Origin: Candidatus Schekmanbacteria bacterium
GTDB taxonomy: Bacteria; CSSED10-310; JACPHN01
DNA length: 8,199 nt
Direction: 5' to 3'
Assembly: GCA_016188575.1 (NCBI GenBank)
Contig: JACPHN010000069.1
Coordinates: forward strand, 1 to 8,199
Part shown: positions 1 to 7,027 of the stretch, one piece after another
Position numbering within the stretch: the stretch's first letter is position 1
Layout of the letters: each line of letters starts with the position of its first letter
Translations under genes and position numbers: made by a program
The notes under the pieces: generated by a model
Seen by the model: the letters and a program-made list of their open reading frames with translations, nothing else
What the model was told of the DNA's origin: nothing
Database searches by the model: none

Positions 1-1
1 C

Positions 2-1261
2 TTCAGCCAGGCGAAGCTCGAGCTCGCCTTCGCCACGAGCCGCTTCCCCGGGATCGCGAGCAACTGGCCACTCGGATCGGTGCCCGCGAACCAGGACGAC
101 ATGATCTTCACCCTGGTGACCGCGGGCGCCCGGACCACGGCCGCGACGACGACCCCGTGGGCCGCGCCGTGGGTCGACCCGTTCGCCGCCGGCGTACACT
201 CGTTCTTCAACGACGGCCGCACCGCCTACTGGACGGCCACCTACGACCGCGTCACGCCAAAGGCCCCCACGGGAGTCGTCCAGCTCACGGCGCAATCCAC
301 CGACTTCGGCGCCAAGGGGTTCTTCGCCGCGCGCTGGACCCCGCCATATTCCACGACTCCGATCCCCATCGGCCTCGACCCGCTCGCGCCCCCGGCCACC
401 GACGCGGACAAGGTGACGCAGCTTCCCCCCACCCGCCCCGGCGAGGCGATCCCCGACGGCAACTGGGTAACGCCGCAGGAAGCCCCCCAGCGGCTGGCGA
501 TCGACCCTCTCGCCGACAACGACAGCGACGCCTATCCGGAAAACCTCCACCCCGGCGACGGCTTGCTCGCCTACGACGAGTTTCGCGGCTTCGCCTTCGG
601 CGGCGACCACCTGAGCTGGCCGCCGCACATCCGCGGCGACCCGCTCAGGAAGGACCTCTTTCTCCTCAACCGAGACAGCGTCGAGGACGACTGGGGGGAC
701 TACAGCGGCGCCACCGGTGTGCTCGTACGGCCATGGGTGTTTCCAGACGCGGTGCTCGGCTATGTGCTGGAATACTACGCGCCGCTGACTCCGCACCGCG
801 CCACCACCGGCGGCGGCGAGCAGCACGCGATGGTCGTGGGCGTAACGGACAAGTGTGTCAAGGAGTTTAACTGGGGGCAAACCAGAGCATTCGGTACCCC
901 CGAAAAGGTCCAGCCGGTGCTGGCGCCCAAGTGCATCGCCCCGGACATGCCGAACGCGCCCGCGGGCTTGCTCGGGGACGTCGCCCGAAACGTCATGGCT
1001 CACGAGATGCTGCACGCCAGCAGCCTGAACGAGCACGGCAATCCCGACGCGTGCGCGTCAGACGACCTGGCGTGCCTCCTCCAAGAAAAGGCCAAGGGCG
1101 CGCCATGCGTATTGAAGGCACCCATCTGGGACATCTACCAGGCGGTCGAGGCGTGGGGGGCGCCGGATTATTCCAACGTGACGATCTTTGCCAAGCTCTG
1201 CGGCCCGGGCACGCTCGACGAGGACAGCCTGGGCTTCAACATCAAGGATTGGACACCATGA
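2..1261 (+). CDS. Putative secreted zinc-metalloprotease-like protein, 5'-truncated by window edge
   Basis: The frame is open from base 2, so 26 codons precede the first possible start (GTG at 80). Those codons contain no ATG, GTG or TTG and read as normal protein, so the true start lies outside the window. Numbering from the GTG codon, residues 142-160 are Asp/Asn-rich (D146, D148, D150, D160) and resemble calcium-binding repeats. Residues 160-171 read DGLLAYDEFRGF, followed by KDLFLLNRD at 191-199. I recall this arrangement from large extracellular proteins of myxobacteria and similar bacteria. HEMLH at 308-312 matches the HExxH zinc-protease motif, with further candidate ligands E318 and H319. 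All six cysteines (259, 285, 325, 332, 343, 374) lie in the last 140 residues, consistent with disulfides outside the cytoplasm. The stop overlaps the next start. A zinc peptidase role is inferred from one motif; substrate and export signal cannot be seen. Confidence 0.75.
   Translation, partial: FSQAKLELAFATSRFPGIASNWPLGSVPANQDDMIFTLVTAGARTTAATTTPWAAPWVDPFAAGVHSFFNDGRTAYWTATYDRVTPKAPTGVVQLTAQSTDFGAKGFFAARWTPPYSTTPIPIGLDPLAPPATDADKVTQLPPTRPGEAIPDGNWVTPQEAPQRLAIDPLADNDSDAYPENLHPGDGLLAYDEFRGFAFGGDHLSWPPHIRGDPLRKDLFLLNRDSVEDDWGDYSGATGVLVRPWVFPDAVLGYVLEYYAPLTPHRATTGGGEQHAMVVGVTDKCVKEFNWGQTRAFGTPEKVQPVLAPKCIAPDMPNAPAGLLGDVARNVMAHEMLHASSLNEHGNPDACASDDLACLLQEKAKGAPCVLKAPIWDIYQAVEAWGAPDYSNVTIFAKLCGPGTLDEDSLGFNIKDWTP
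1244..1248 (+). promoter_or_regulatory. Ribosome binding site for the secreted protein gene at 1258
   Basis: AAGGA lies nine bases before the ATG at 1258, inside the end of the preceding gene. With the ATGA stop/start overlap, it supports this ATG as the real start and suggests coupled translation of the two genes. It argues against in-frame starts further upstream, such as 931. Confidence 0.55.
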
Positions 1262-2226
1262 AGATCCCGCACTTGACCTTGGCTCTGCTGACGTTCGGCC
1301 TCGCCGCGGGAGCCCTCGCCGTTGCCCAGGAGGGCGCTCCGGTGGCAGCGAAGCAGATCTCGTTGCGCATGCGCGTCTGGGGCTGGTACTGTCCTGAATT
1401 TGAGTCCTTTTTCGGCGCCATCGAGGCTGGCTGGAAGTCATGCCCGATACCGCGGGGAGCGAGGCTGCAGTTCTACCTCCACGTTGGCAGTGAGCACCAG
1501 TTCAACCGCTTCGAAGCGCTATCTCGTGAACAAAGCATGCACTTCCGGGAAACCGGTGAGCTTCCCGCGGGCTACCCGATCGTCATCTTCACCCGCCAGT
1601 GGATCGAGTCGATATCCTGTGCCCTGCTTAGCGACAAGGGGGTGCGGATACCCCTCGCCTGGCAAACCTATGCGGACTACCCGGTCGAGGACCGGTATCA
1701 GTACCCCTCTGGCGGTATCCGGCAGAGCCGGCCGCACTTTACCGTCACCGTCCCCGGCGAGCTGACCGAGAAGCTGGATCCGGGCTTCTACGACCTCGAT
1801 TGCTCGGCAACCTGGACCGACGGCGGCATCGTCACGGGGCATACCGGGTTTTGGGTGTGCAATCGCGACACGCCCTTCACCCGCGCGCTGTGGGCGCGCG
1901 ACCACGCCGAAGCGGAGCGGCTCCCGTCGAAAAAGCTCGATTGGTACCTCAAGGCGATCGAGGAGGATCCGGAAACCCCCGGCACCTACGAGGAGGCCGC
2001 CGAGGTCGCCGACATGGACTTGAAGCGCTACGACCTGGCTGCCGATCTGCTCGAACGGTATCTCGAGAAGCTGCGCGCGAAGGTCGAACAGGTTGCCCCC
2101 GGCTACGAACCGCGCCCCGCGATGGGCAAGTTCTACCCCGCGTTCGACCCCAAGGCAAGGCTCGCGGAGGTCGAGCGGGAAGTCCAGGGGCGGATCGCTC
2201 GACTCCGCGGCGGAAAGGGCTGGTAA
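1258..2226 (+). CDS. Secreted protein of unknown function with TPR-like C-terminal half
   Basis: A 322-residue protein. Its first 23 residues form a classical signal peptide: K2, a hydrophobic stretch from about L6 to L20, and an A21-V22-A23 cleavage site before Q24. The frame is open back to 931, but only this ATG gives a signal peptide and it has a Shine-Dalgarno sequence. Residues about 33-205 alternate hydrophobic and polar residues in short strands and carry five cysteines (45, 62, 121, 182, 201), suggesting a beta-sandwich-like extracytoplasmic domain. Residues about 208-275 are helical and Glu/Leu-rich, with a TPR-like pair around WYLKAIEEDPE and YDLAADLLERYLEKL. A basic, Arg-rich end follows. 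I recognise no family. The ATGA overlap with the HExxH gene suggests they are made together, possibly as partner or inhibitor; that is inference. No lipobox is present, so it is probably periplasmic or released. Confidence 0.82.
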   Translation: MKIPHLTLALLTFGLAAGALAVAQEGAPVAAKQISLRMRVWGWYCPEFESFFGAIEAGWKSCPIPRGARLQFYLHVGSEHQFNRFEALSREQSMHFRETGELPAGYPIVIFTRQWIESISCALLSDKGVRIPLAWQTYADYPVEDRYQYPSGGIRQSRPHFTVTVPGELTEKLDPGFYDLDCSATWTDGGIVTGHTGFWVCNRDTPFTRALWARDHAEAERLPSKKLDWYLKAIEEDPETPGTYEEAAEVADMDLKRYDLAADLLERYLEKLRAKVEQVAPGYEPRPAMGKFYPAFDPKARLAEVEREVQGRIARLRGGKGW

Positions 2227-2243
2227 GCCGCGGCGCCGCCGGC

Positions 2244-2278
2244 GACGGGCGGCCGGTGACGGGCGGCCGGTGACGGGC
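2244..2278. repeat. Tandem 14-bp repeat, two and a half copies
   Basis: The unit GACGGGCGGCCGGT occurs perfectly at 2244-2257 and 2258-2271, followed by a half copy GACGGGC at 2272-2278. It starts 17 bases after the stop of the secreted-protein gene. Neighbouring copies allow a CGGCC/GGCCG hairpin, but an A-run follows rather than a T-run, so it does not look like a terminator on the plus strand. It may be simple replication slippage. Confidence 0.85.
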
Positions 2279-2456
2279 AAAAAGCGGCCATCCCAATGGC
2301 GAGCTCTCCAGGACGGGTCGAGGCGGAGCCCGGCCTCCAGGCCGCAGTGTCTCGGCGCGCGTACCGCGGCATAACGTCCGGCGCTGGTGCAGACGGAACC
2401 CCAGATTACAGCTCAGCTATCACATCGATTGCTTTGGGCCGGGAGATCAAGGATGT

Positions 2457-2471
2457 TGCTGCAGGCCAGCA
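2457..2471. repeat. Short inverted repeat upstream of the kinase start
   Basis: TGCTG and CAGCA form a perfect 5-bp dyad around a 5-base spacer, centred about 49 bases before the kinase ATG. It could be an operator half-site pair or a small 5'-leader hairpin, but a dyad this short can easily arise by chance. Confidence 0.25.
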
Positions 2472-2512
2472 GACCACTAGATCCTCGTCACAAACCACGA
2501 TAAAGTCGGACC

Positions 2513-5500
2513 ATGGTCGGTACGGGGCAAACGATAGGTCGATACGATCTGCTCGAGCGGCTCGGCAGTGGCGCCACGGGGTTCGTCTACCGCGCGCGAG
2601 ACACGAGCAGCGGCGACACAGTCGCCATCAAGACGGTCAACATCCCAAACCGCGGCGCCCTCGCGACTTTGCGCCGCGAAATCCGCGCGCTCGCTCGCTT
2701 GCGTCATCCGAGCGTGGTCCGGGTAATCGACTTTGGCGAGCACGAGGGAATCCCGTACTTCACCATGGATTTGATCACGGGTCAGTCGCTGCTCGCCCAT
2801 TGCCGGGAAAGATGGAACCCCGATCTGTATCGCGCCGCGGGCGGCCAGGCGGTAATCACCCCGGAGATCATCGGCGAGCTCATGGCGGTCTTTCGACGCC
2901 TGTGTGTTCCGCTCGCCTATGTTCACGCCGAAGGCATCATTCACGGGGATCTCAAGCCATCCAACGTCATCGTCAAGCCGGACGGTCTCCCGGTGCTCGT
3001 GGACTTCGGCCTGACGTCCCGATTCGGAGGAGGCCGGCCACCTGACCAGGGATGGTCGCGAGAAGTCCTGCAGATCACGCGCGCCGCCGGAACTCTGCCG
3101 TATATGGCGCCGGAGCGCATTCGCGGTGAGCTCGTCGATGCGCGCGTCGACCTGTACTCACTGGGGTGCTGTGCCTACGAGGTCCTGGTCGGCTGCCCGC
3201 CGTTCACGGGCTCCGCCGGCGCGGTCGTCAAGCGCGCCATCAATGAGCCGGCGCGCCCGCCTGGCGAGCACGTGCGGGGCATCCCCGCGGAGCTCGATGA
3301 GCTCATTCTCAGGCTGTTGGAAAAGGTGCCGCAGAAACGACTCGGCTACGCCGACGACGTCGCTCGGGCACTGGCGCCGTTTTGCCCCCAAGCCATGTCC
3401 TTTGCCAGCAATCCGCTGCCCGCTATCTACCTGTATCGCCCCCGCTTTACCGGTAGAGTCGTGACGCGGCGCAAGGCCGCCGCGGTGCTCACCGAGCTCA
3501 AGGAGCGTGGTCGCGGGCGTGCCTTGATGATTGGTGGAGAAAGCGGCGTGGGCAAGACGCGCTTGGGGCTCGAGCTGGTGCAGCAGGCCTTGCGCGATAA
3601 CCTGCGCGTCGTCACCGCGGAGTGCGCGCCTGCCTCGCTGGAGGTGCCATCGACGCTGCACCCGCTGCGGCGCCTGCTGTTGGCGGCCGCCGATTTCTCG
3701 CGAGAACCGGCCGGCGCTGTCATCGCGGATCGGCTCCGCCAACACGCGGACCTGCTGGCCTTCGTCGAGCCGGCCGTGGGTGCCTTTGCCGAGAAGCAGG
3801 CACCGTCCGAGGCCGGCGGACCGTCTCCAGCCGCTTTCCGCGAGTCATTCGTCGCGGCCGCGTACGAGACGATCCAGGCGATGTGCGCTGAGCGGCCCAT
3901 GTTGTTGCTTTACGACGACGTCCACTGGGCGGACGAGCTCACGCGAGCGACGATCGGCTTCCTGACCGATTCCCGGCGCATCGAGTCCCTGGGCGCTCTG
4001 CTGGTCTGCACGTACCGGCCAGAAGAGGCCGATCAGGGTCTGCGGCGGCTCCTCGAGGCACCGGGCATCGAGCATCTCACCCTGGATCGGCTCGACGCGC
4101 GCGCGGTCGGTGAGATCATTCAGGACATGTTGGCCCTGCAGGAGCCGCCACGGGCGCTCAGCGCCTATCTGGCCAAGGAATCCGAAGGCAATCCGTTCTT
4201 CGTCGCGGAGTACCTTCGCACGGCCGTGCAGGAAGGAATCGTCTGGAGAGACGAATCCGGGCGGTGGCGCATGAGCGAGGGCAGCGCCCAGCGGTTCGAA
4301 GAGACCGGAGCCGCCGGGCTGCCGCTGCCTTCGTCGCTGAAAGAGCTCATCATCCGCCGGCTGCGCGGTTTGCCCAGAGCCGCGGCGGCGCTCTGCCAGA
4401 TCGCCGCCGTGGTGGGCAGGGTGGTGCCGCTGGCAGTGCTTCAGAGGGTCTCGGAGCTGAGCTCTGACGCGCTGCACGAGGCACTGGAGACGCTCCTGCA
4501 GCGGCACGTTCTCGACGACGCGGGAGAAAGCGGGCTGCGGTTTAGCCACGAGCTGTTGCGCGATTTCGCCTACGAGCTCATTCCACACGGCGATTTGCCG
4601 GCCCTGCACCGGCGCACGGTCGAGGCGATCACGGCGGTAGGGCTGGGCGCGACCGACCAGACGCTCGGCGAGCTCGGTCTGCACTGGGAAAAGGCCGGTG
4701 ACCTCGACGCGGCGCGCCGCTGCTATTCCGAGGGGGCCCGGGAGGCGCAGCGGCGGTACGCCCACGATATTGCTCTGCGCCTGGCGCGCTCGTTCCTGGG
4801 GTTGACGGGCGAGGTAACCCGCGAGGGTGTGCGCATGCGAATCGAGGTGATCGCGAGCGTGCTCGAGGATACTGGACGGATTCGCGAGGCCCAGGTGGAA
4901 TACGAGCGCGCAAGGCAGGAAGCGCAAAGCATTGGCGACGAGATCCTTGAAGCTCACGCGTTGCGCGGTATCGGTATGGCGCACTGGTTCTTTGGGCTAC
5001 GCCAGCAGGCCGCGACCGCTGCGCGCCAGGCGATGGAGATCGAGCACCGCCTTGCCGATCGCGCAGGGCTGGTCCGGGCGCTGATCTTGCTCGGAACGGT
5101 CGCGCTCGACGACGGTGATTTCCGCACCGCAAAGTCACGCTATGGTGAGGCGATCGCAGTCGCGCGGTCCAATGGCGACTCGTTTTCCGAGGCTGTCGCC
5201 CAGGGAAACCTCGCGGTCGTCTATCATCACGAGGGGAACTGGCCCGAGGCCCGCAAGCTTTACGAGGCGGCGCTGCACACCGATCGGCGGCGCGGCGAGG
5301 TGCGCCAGGAAGGCATCATCGTCGGCAACCTCGCGGACCTGCTGCATCAGATGGGCCGGCTGCCGGAGGCGCGAGCGCGCTATGAGGATGCTCTTGAGCT
5401 GCACCGGCGGACCGGAAACCGGCGCTTCGAAGGGCACACGCTGACCAATCTGGCCAACGTCTTGGGCGATCAGGGCCACGTCGCGGCGGCGCGGGAGGCG

Positions 5501-5938
5501 TATCGCCAGGCGCACGTGATCCTGGAGGAGATTGGTGATCGCAGCTTTGCGGGGTATACCCTCGGCGGGCTGGCGCGCCTCGAGCGGCGCAACGGCACGG
5601 CGCTGGACGACGTCGCGGCGCTCACCGAGGCGGCGAGGCACGACCTCGAAGCCGGTGGCGACGAGCTCTACCTGGCCTGGCTCCTGTGCGAGATCGGCCA
5701 CGTTGCGCTGGCGCGCGGCGAATCCGCCGAGGAGATCCTGGCGGCGGCGCTGTCCCATGCGGCGCGCGTGGGCACGGACGAGACGGCGTCCTCGGAGGTC
5801 GGCGTGGCTCTCGCCAGGCTCAAGCAGGCGCAACTGGCCTTCGCCGCCGGCGAATCGCTGTACCGCGGCGAGCACCCTGCGAACATTCCGGAAGGGTGGT
5901 GGAAATGGCGGATTGGCCTGGAGGATGCCGGCACCTGA
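2513..5938 (+). CDS. Ser/Thr protein kinase fused to a STAND/AAA-type NTPase and TPR repeats (PknK-like)
   Basis: A 1141-residue signalling protein, probably cytoplasmic since no membrane segment is seen. The start is firm: the in-frame TAA at 2501 precedes the first ATG, and the kinase fold begins at once. There is no clear Shine-Dalgarno sequence. Kinase domain, about 10-290: glycine loop GSGATGFV (18-25), K40 in VAIK, E56, catalytic loop HGDLKPSN (144-151; D146, N151), DFG (164-166), APE (199-201). The usual HRD arginine is glycine. NTPase domain, about 312-560: Walker A GESGVGKT (342-349) and Walker B LLLYDDVHWAD (463-473), the pattern of AAA_16/MalT-like ATPases. A helical linker follows, then TPRs from about 816, with equivalent positions N899, N939, N979 and G1019 exactly 40 residues apart, as in kinesin-light-chain-type TPRs. 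The likely role is ATP-dependent phosphorylation of unknown targets, gated by ligand or partner binding to the TPRs. There is no C-terminal LuxR-type HTH, so it is not a direct transcription factor. It is preceded by a 286-base gap and probably has its own promoter. Confidence 0.95.
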   Translation: MVGTGQTIGRYDLLERLGSGATGFVYRARDTSSGDTVAIKTVNIPNRGALATLRREIRALARLRHPSVVRVIDFGEHEGIPYFTMDLITGQSLLAHCRERWNPDLYRAAGGQAVITPEIIGELMAVFRRLCVPLAYVHAEGIIHGDLKPSNVIVKPDGLPVLVDFGLTSRFGGGRPPDQGWSREVLQITRAAGTLPYMAPERIRGELVDARVDLYSLGCCAYEVLVGCPPFTGSAGAVVKRAINEPARPPGEHVRGIPAELDELILRLLEKVPQKRLGYADDVARALAPFCPQAMSFASNPLPAIYLYRPRFTGRVVTRRKAAAVLTELKERGRGRALMIGGESGVGKTRLGLELVQQALRDNLRVVTAECAPASLEVPSTLHPLRRLLLAAADFSREPAGAVIADRLRQHADLLAFVEPAVGAFAEKQAPSEAGGPSPAAFRESFVAAAYETIQAMCAERPMLLLYDDVHWADELTRATIGFLTDSRRIESLGALLVCTYRPEEADQGLRRLLEAPGIEHLTLDRLDARAVGEIIQDMLALQEPPRALSAYLAKESEGNPFFVAEYLRTAVQEGIVWRDESGRWRMSEGSAQRFEETGAAGLPLPSSLKELIIRRLRGLPRAAAALCQIAAVVGRVVPLAVLQRVSELSSDALHEALETLLQRHVLDDAGESGLRFSHELLRDFAYELIPHGDLPALHRRTVEAITAVGLGATDQTLGELGLHWEKAGDLDAARRCYSEGAREAQRRYAHDIALRLARSFLGLTGEVTREGVRMRIEVIASVLEDTGRIREAQVEYERARQEAQSIGDEILEAHALRGIGMAHWFFGLRQQAATAARQAMEIEHRLADRAGLVRALILLGTVALDDGDFRTAKSRYGEAIAVARSNGDSFSEAVAQGNLAVVYHHEGNWPEARKLYEAALHTDRRRGEVRQEGIIVGNLADLLHQMGRLPEARARYEDALELHRRTGNRRFEGHTLTNLANVLGDQGHVAAAREAYRQAHVILEEIGDRSFAGYTLGGLARLERRNGTALDDVAALTEAARHDLEAGGDELYLAWLLCEIGHVALARGESAEEILAAALSHAARVGTDETASSEVGVALARLKQAQLAFAAGESLYRGEHPANIPEGWWKWRIGLEDAGT

Positions 5939-5965
5939 GGGCGCCGCGCGCGCTCCCTTCGGGTG

Positions 5966-6940
5966 TCAGGACTCCGCAGTCGCCGCCGCCACCACGCCCT
6001 GTTCGACCAGGCGCCGGTGGTACCACAGCAACCAACCTTCGTGGTCGGTAACTGTCCAGCGGTGCTGAGCAAATACCAGGACGTCCCGCATGAAGACTTC
6101 GTGTGCCTCCGGAGGGACTCGACCGGCCTCCGGCTCGGAGCACTGCGCGCGAATGCGATGCTTCTCGGCCTCGCTGAGGTCGGCGCGGCGGAGCAACTGG
6201 TTGCGCCGATACTCGGCGATCAGACCACGGACCGACTCTCGACGCTGCATGATCCATTCGAAGCAGCCTCGGTAGTACGCCGCGTGATCCGCGCGCCCCT
6301 GCCACAGCGCCCGCGAAAAACCCGGGTCGAGCTGATCGTGCACCGACCAGACGCTGCGGTCATCCACCACCTGGCTCCAGGCGTCGCTAAATGAATCGGG
6401 ATCGATCCCCTGGGCGATCAGGAGATATTGCGCGACCAGGGCCGTGTGCAGGGCCAGTAGGCTCGCGAGGCACCCGAAAAAGGCTCGCACCTCGGATGGC
6501 CCCGGGTACACGCAGTGGTGCCCCACGCACAGATACGGCCGGTGGTCGTAGACGCTGCAACGACCGTTATCGTCCAGTAGTGGGCAACCGAGCGCCTGCC
6601 TGCTCCCGCGGTCTGCTGCCTGGCGATACTTCCGGGTAAGGCGCGGCGGAGCGTAGACAAAGAGCGGGTCACCGCGGCCCTGCTCGACCCAGTCGGCCAC
6701 GGTCTCGTGTCCGGGCGATGAGGGCCCATGCGAGAGAATTTCCCCGGCGAGAAAGTTCGGAAAATCCGGCACGTAGTTACAGCACTTGGCGCGGAGCGGA
6801 TAAATGCCCGCCTTGACCATCAAGCAATCATCGCAGTTGATTTCGGCAATGGTGGGTGTCGTCAGCCTGCGAACAAGCGGATGCAGGAGCGGCTCCCAAA
6901 CCGCCGCGAGACGAATCGTTCCGAGAAAAAAACCACTCAT
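5966..6940 (-). CDS. YkgJ-like cysteine-cluster (CxxCxxCC-type) protein
   Basis: A 324-residue soluble protein. Its cysteines are arranged as C36-x2-C39, C53-C54, then C119-x8-C128-x9-C138-x4-C143. The second block reads CPLL, CSVYDHRPYLC, closely matching the YkgJ/UPF0153 family, where such cysteines are thought to bind zinc or an iron-sulfur cluster. In that family the first block is normally the compact CxxCxxCC; here 13 residues separate C39 from the CC pair. Residues about 145-324 form a helical extension that I do not recognise, making the protein longer than the usual 100-200-residue members. The ATG is supported by GGAAGA six bases upstream. It is the last gene of a minus-strand group, 87 bases after the nucleotidyltransferase gene, and converges on the kinase gene with 27 bases between stops. 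The biochemical role is unknown; a metal-dependent function is inferred from the cysteines. Confidence 0.85.
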   Translation of the reverse strand: MSGFFLGTIRLAAVWEPLLHPLVRRLTTPTIAEINCDDCLMVKAGIYPLRAKCCNYVPDFPNFLAGEILSHGPSSPGHETVADWVEQGRGDPLFVYAPPRLTRKYRQAADRGSRQALGCPLLDDNGRCSVYDHRPYLCVGHHCVYPGPSEVRAFFGCLASLLALHTALVAQYLLIAQGIDPDSFSDAWSQVVDDRSVWSVHDQLDPGFSRALWQGRADHAAYYRGCFEWIMQRRESVRGLIAEYRRNQLLRRADLSEAEKHRIRAQCSEPEAGRVPPEAHEVFMRDVLVFAQHRWTVTDHEGWLLWYHRRLVEQGVVAAATAES

Positions 6941-6946
6941 ACTATT

Positions 6947-6952
6947 TCTTCC
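6947..6952 (-). promoter_or_regulatory. Ribosome binding site for the cysteine-cluster gene
   Basis: On the minus strand GGAAGA lies six bases before the ATG whose first base is 6940. It supports that start. It sits in an AT-richer patch of the 87-base gap after the nucleotidyltransferase stop. Confidence 0.55.
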
Positions 6953-7027
6953 GGCCCGCTCCGCGCAGGCCTGTTGATTGCCAATCCCATCGCCGCGCTG
7001 TCAGTGGCGGAACCGGCCGGGAGGGGG

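Larger units (their letters stand above)
2227..2512. other. Non-coding gap upstream of the kinase gene
   Basis: A 286-base stretch with no supportable gene. Its left end is extremely GC-rich and contains a tandem 14-mer repeat (2244-2278). Its right end, from about 2400, is visibly more AT-rich than the surrounding genes, as expected for a promoter region. I could not fix convincing -35/-10 or sigma-54 elements. No hairpin followed by a T-run was found after the stop at 2226, so an intrinsic terminator for the upstream pair is not evident. Confidence 0.6.

Noticed and set aside
931-1257. Upstream extension of the second secreted-protein gene to 931
   Set aside because: The extra 109 codons overlap the HExxH gene out of frame and read as Arg-rich shadow; only the ATG at 1258 gives a signal peptide.
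2244-2278. CRISPR-like array
   Set aside because: The copies are directly abutting 14-mers with no spacers, and no cas gene is nearby.
1519-2280. Antisense open frame of 253 codons over the secreted-protein gene
   Set aside because: The plus-strand frame has a signal peptide, a Shine-Dalgarno sequence and an ATGA overlap; the antisense product is low-complexity and unrecognisable.
2244-2285. Intrinsic terminator after the secreted pair
   Set aside because: A hairpin is possible in the tandem repeat, but it is followed by a run of A, not T, on the coding strand.
2437-2462. Possible sigma-54 promoter (TTGGG ... TTGC) before the kinase
   Set aside because: The GG and GC elements do not stand at the required ten-base spacing: the bases at 2446-2447 are A and T.
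2296-3045. Plus-strand frame starting in the gap before the kinase
   Set aside because: It runs about 530 bases out of frame into the kinase gene, with an Arg/Gly/Pro-rich translation typical of a frame shadow.
3845-4984. Long antisense open frame of 379 codons inside the kinase gene
   Set aside because: GC-rich codon use produces long open frames opposite real genes. Its translation shows no domain, and the plus-strand gene is certain.
5135-5875. Antisense open frame of 246 codons in the TPR region
   Set aside because: It lies opposite perfectly periodic TPR repeats on the plus strand and has no recognisable domain.
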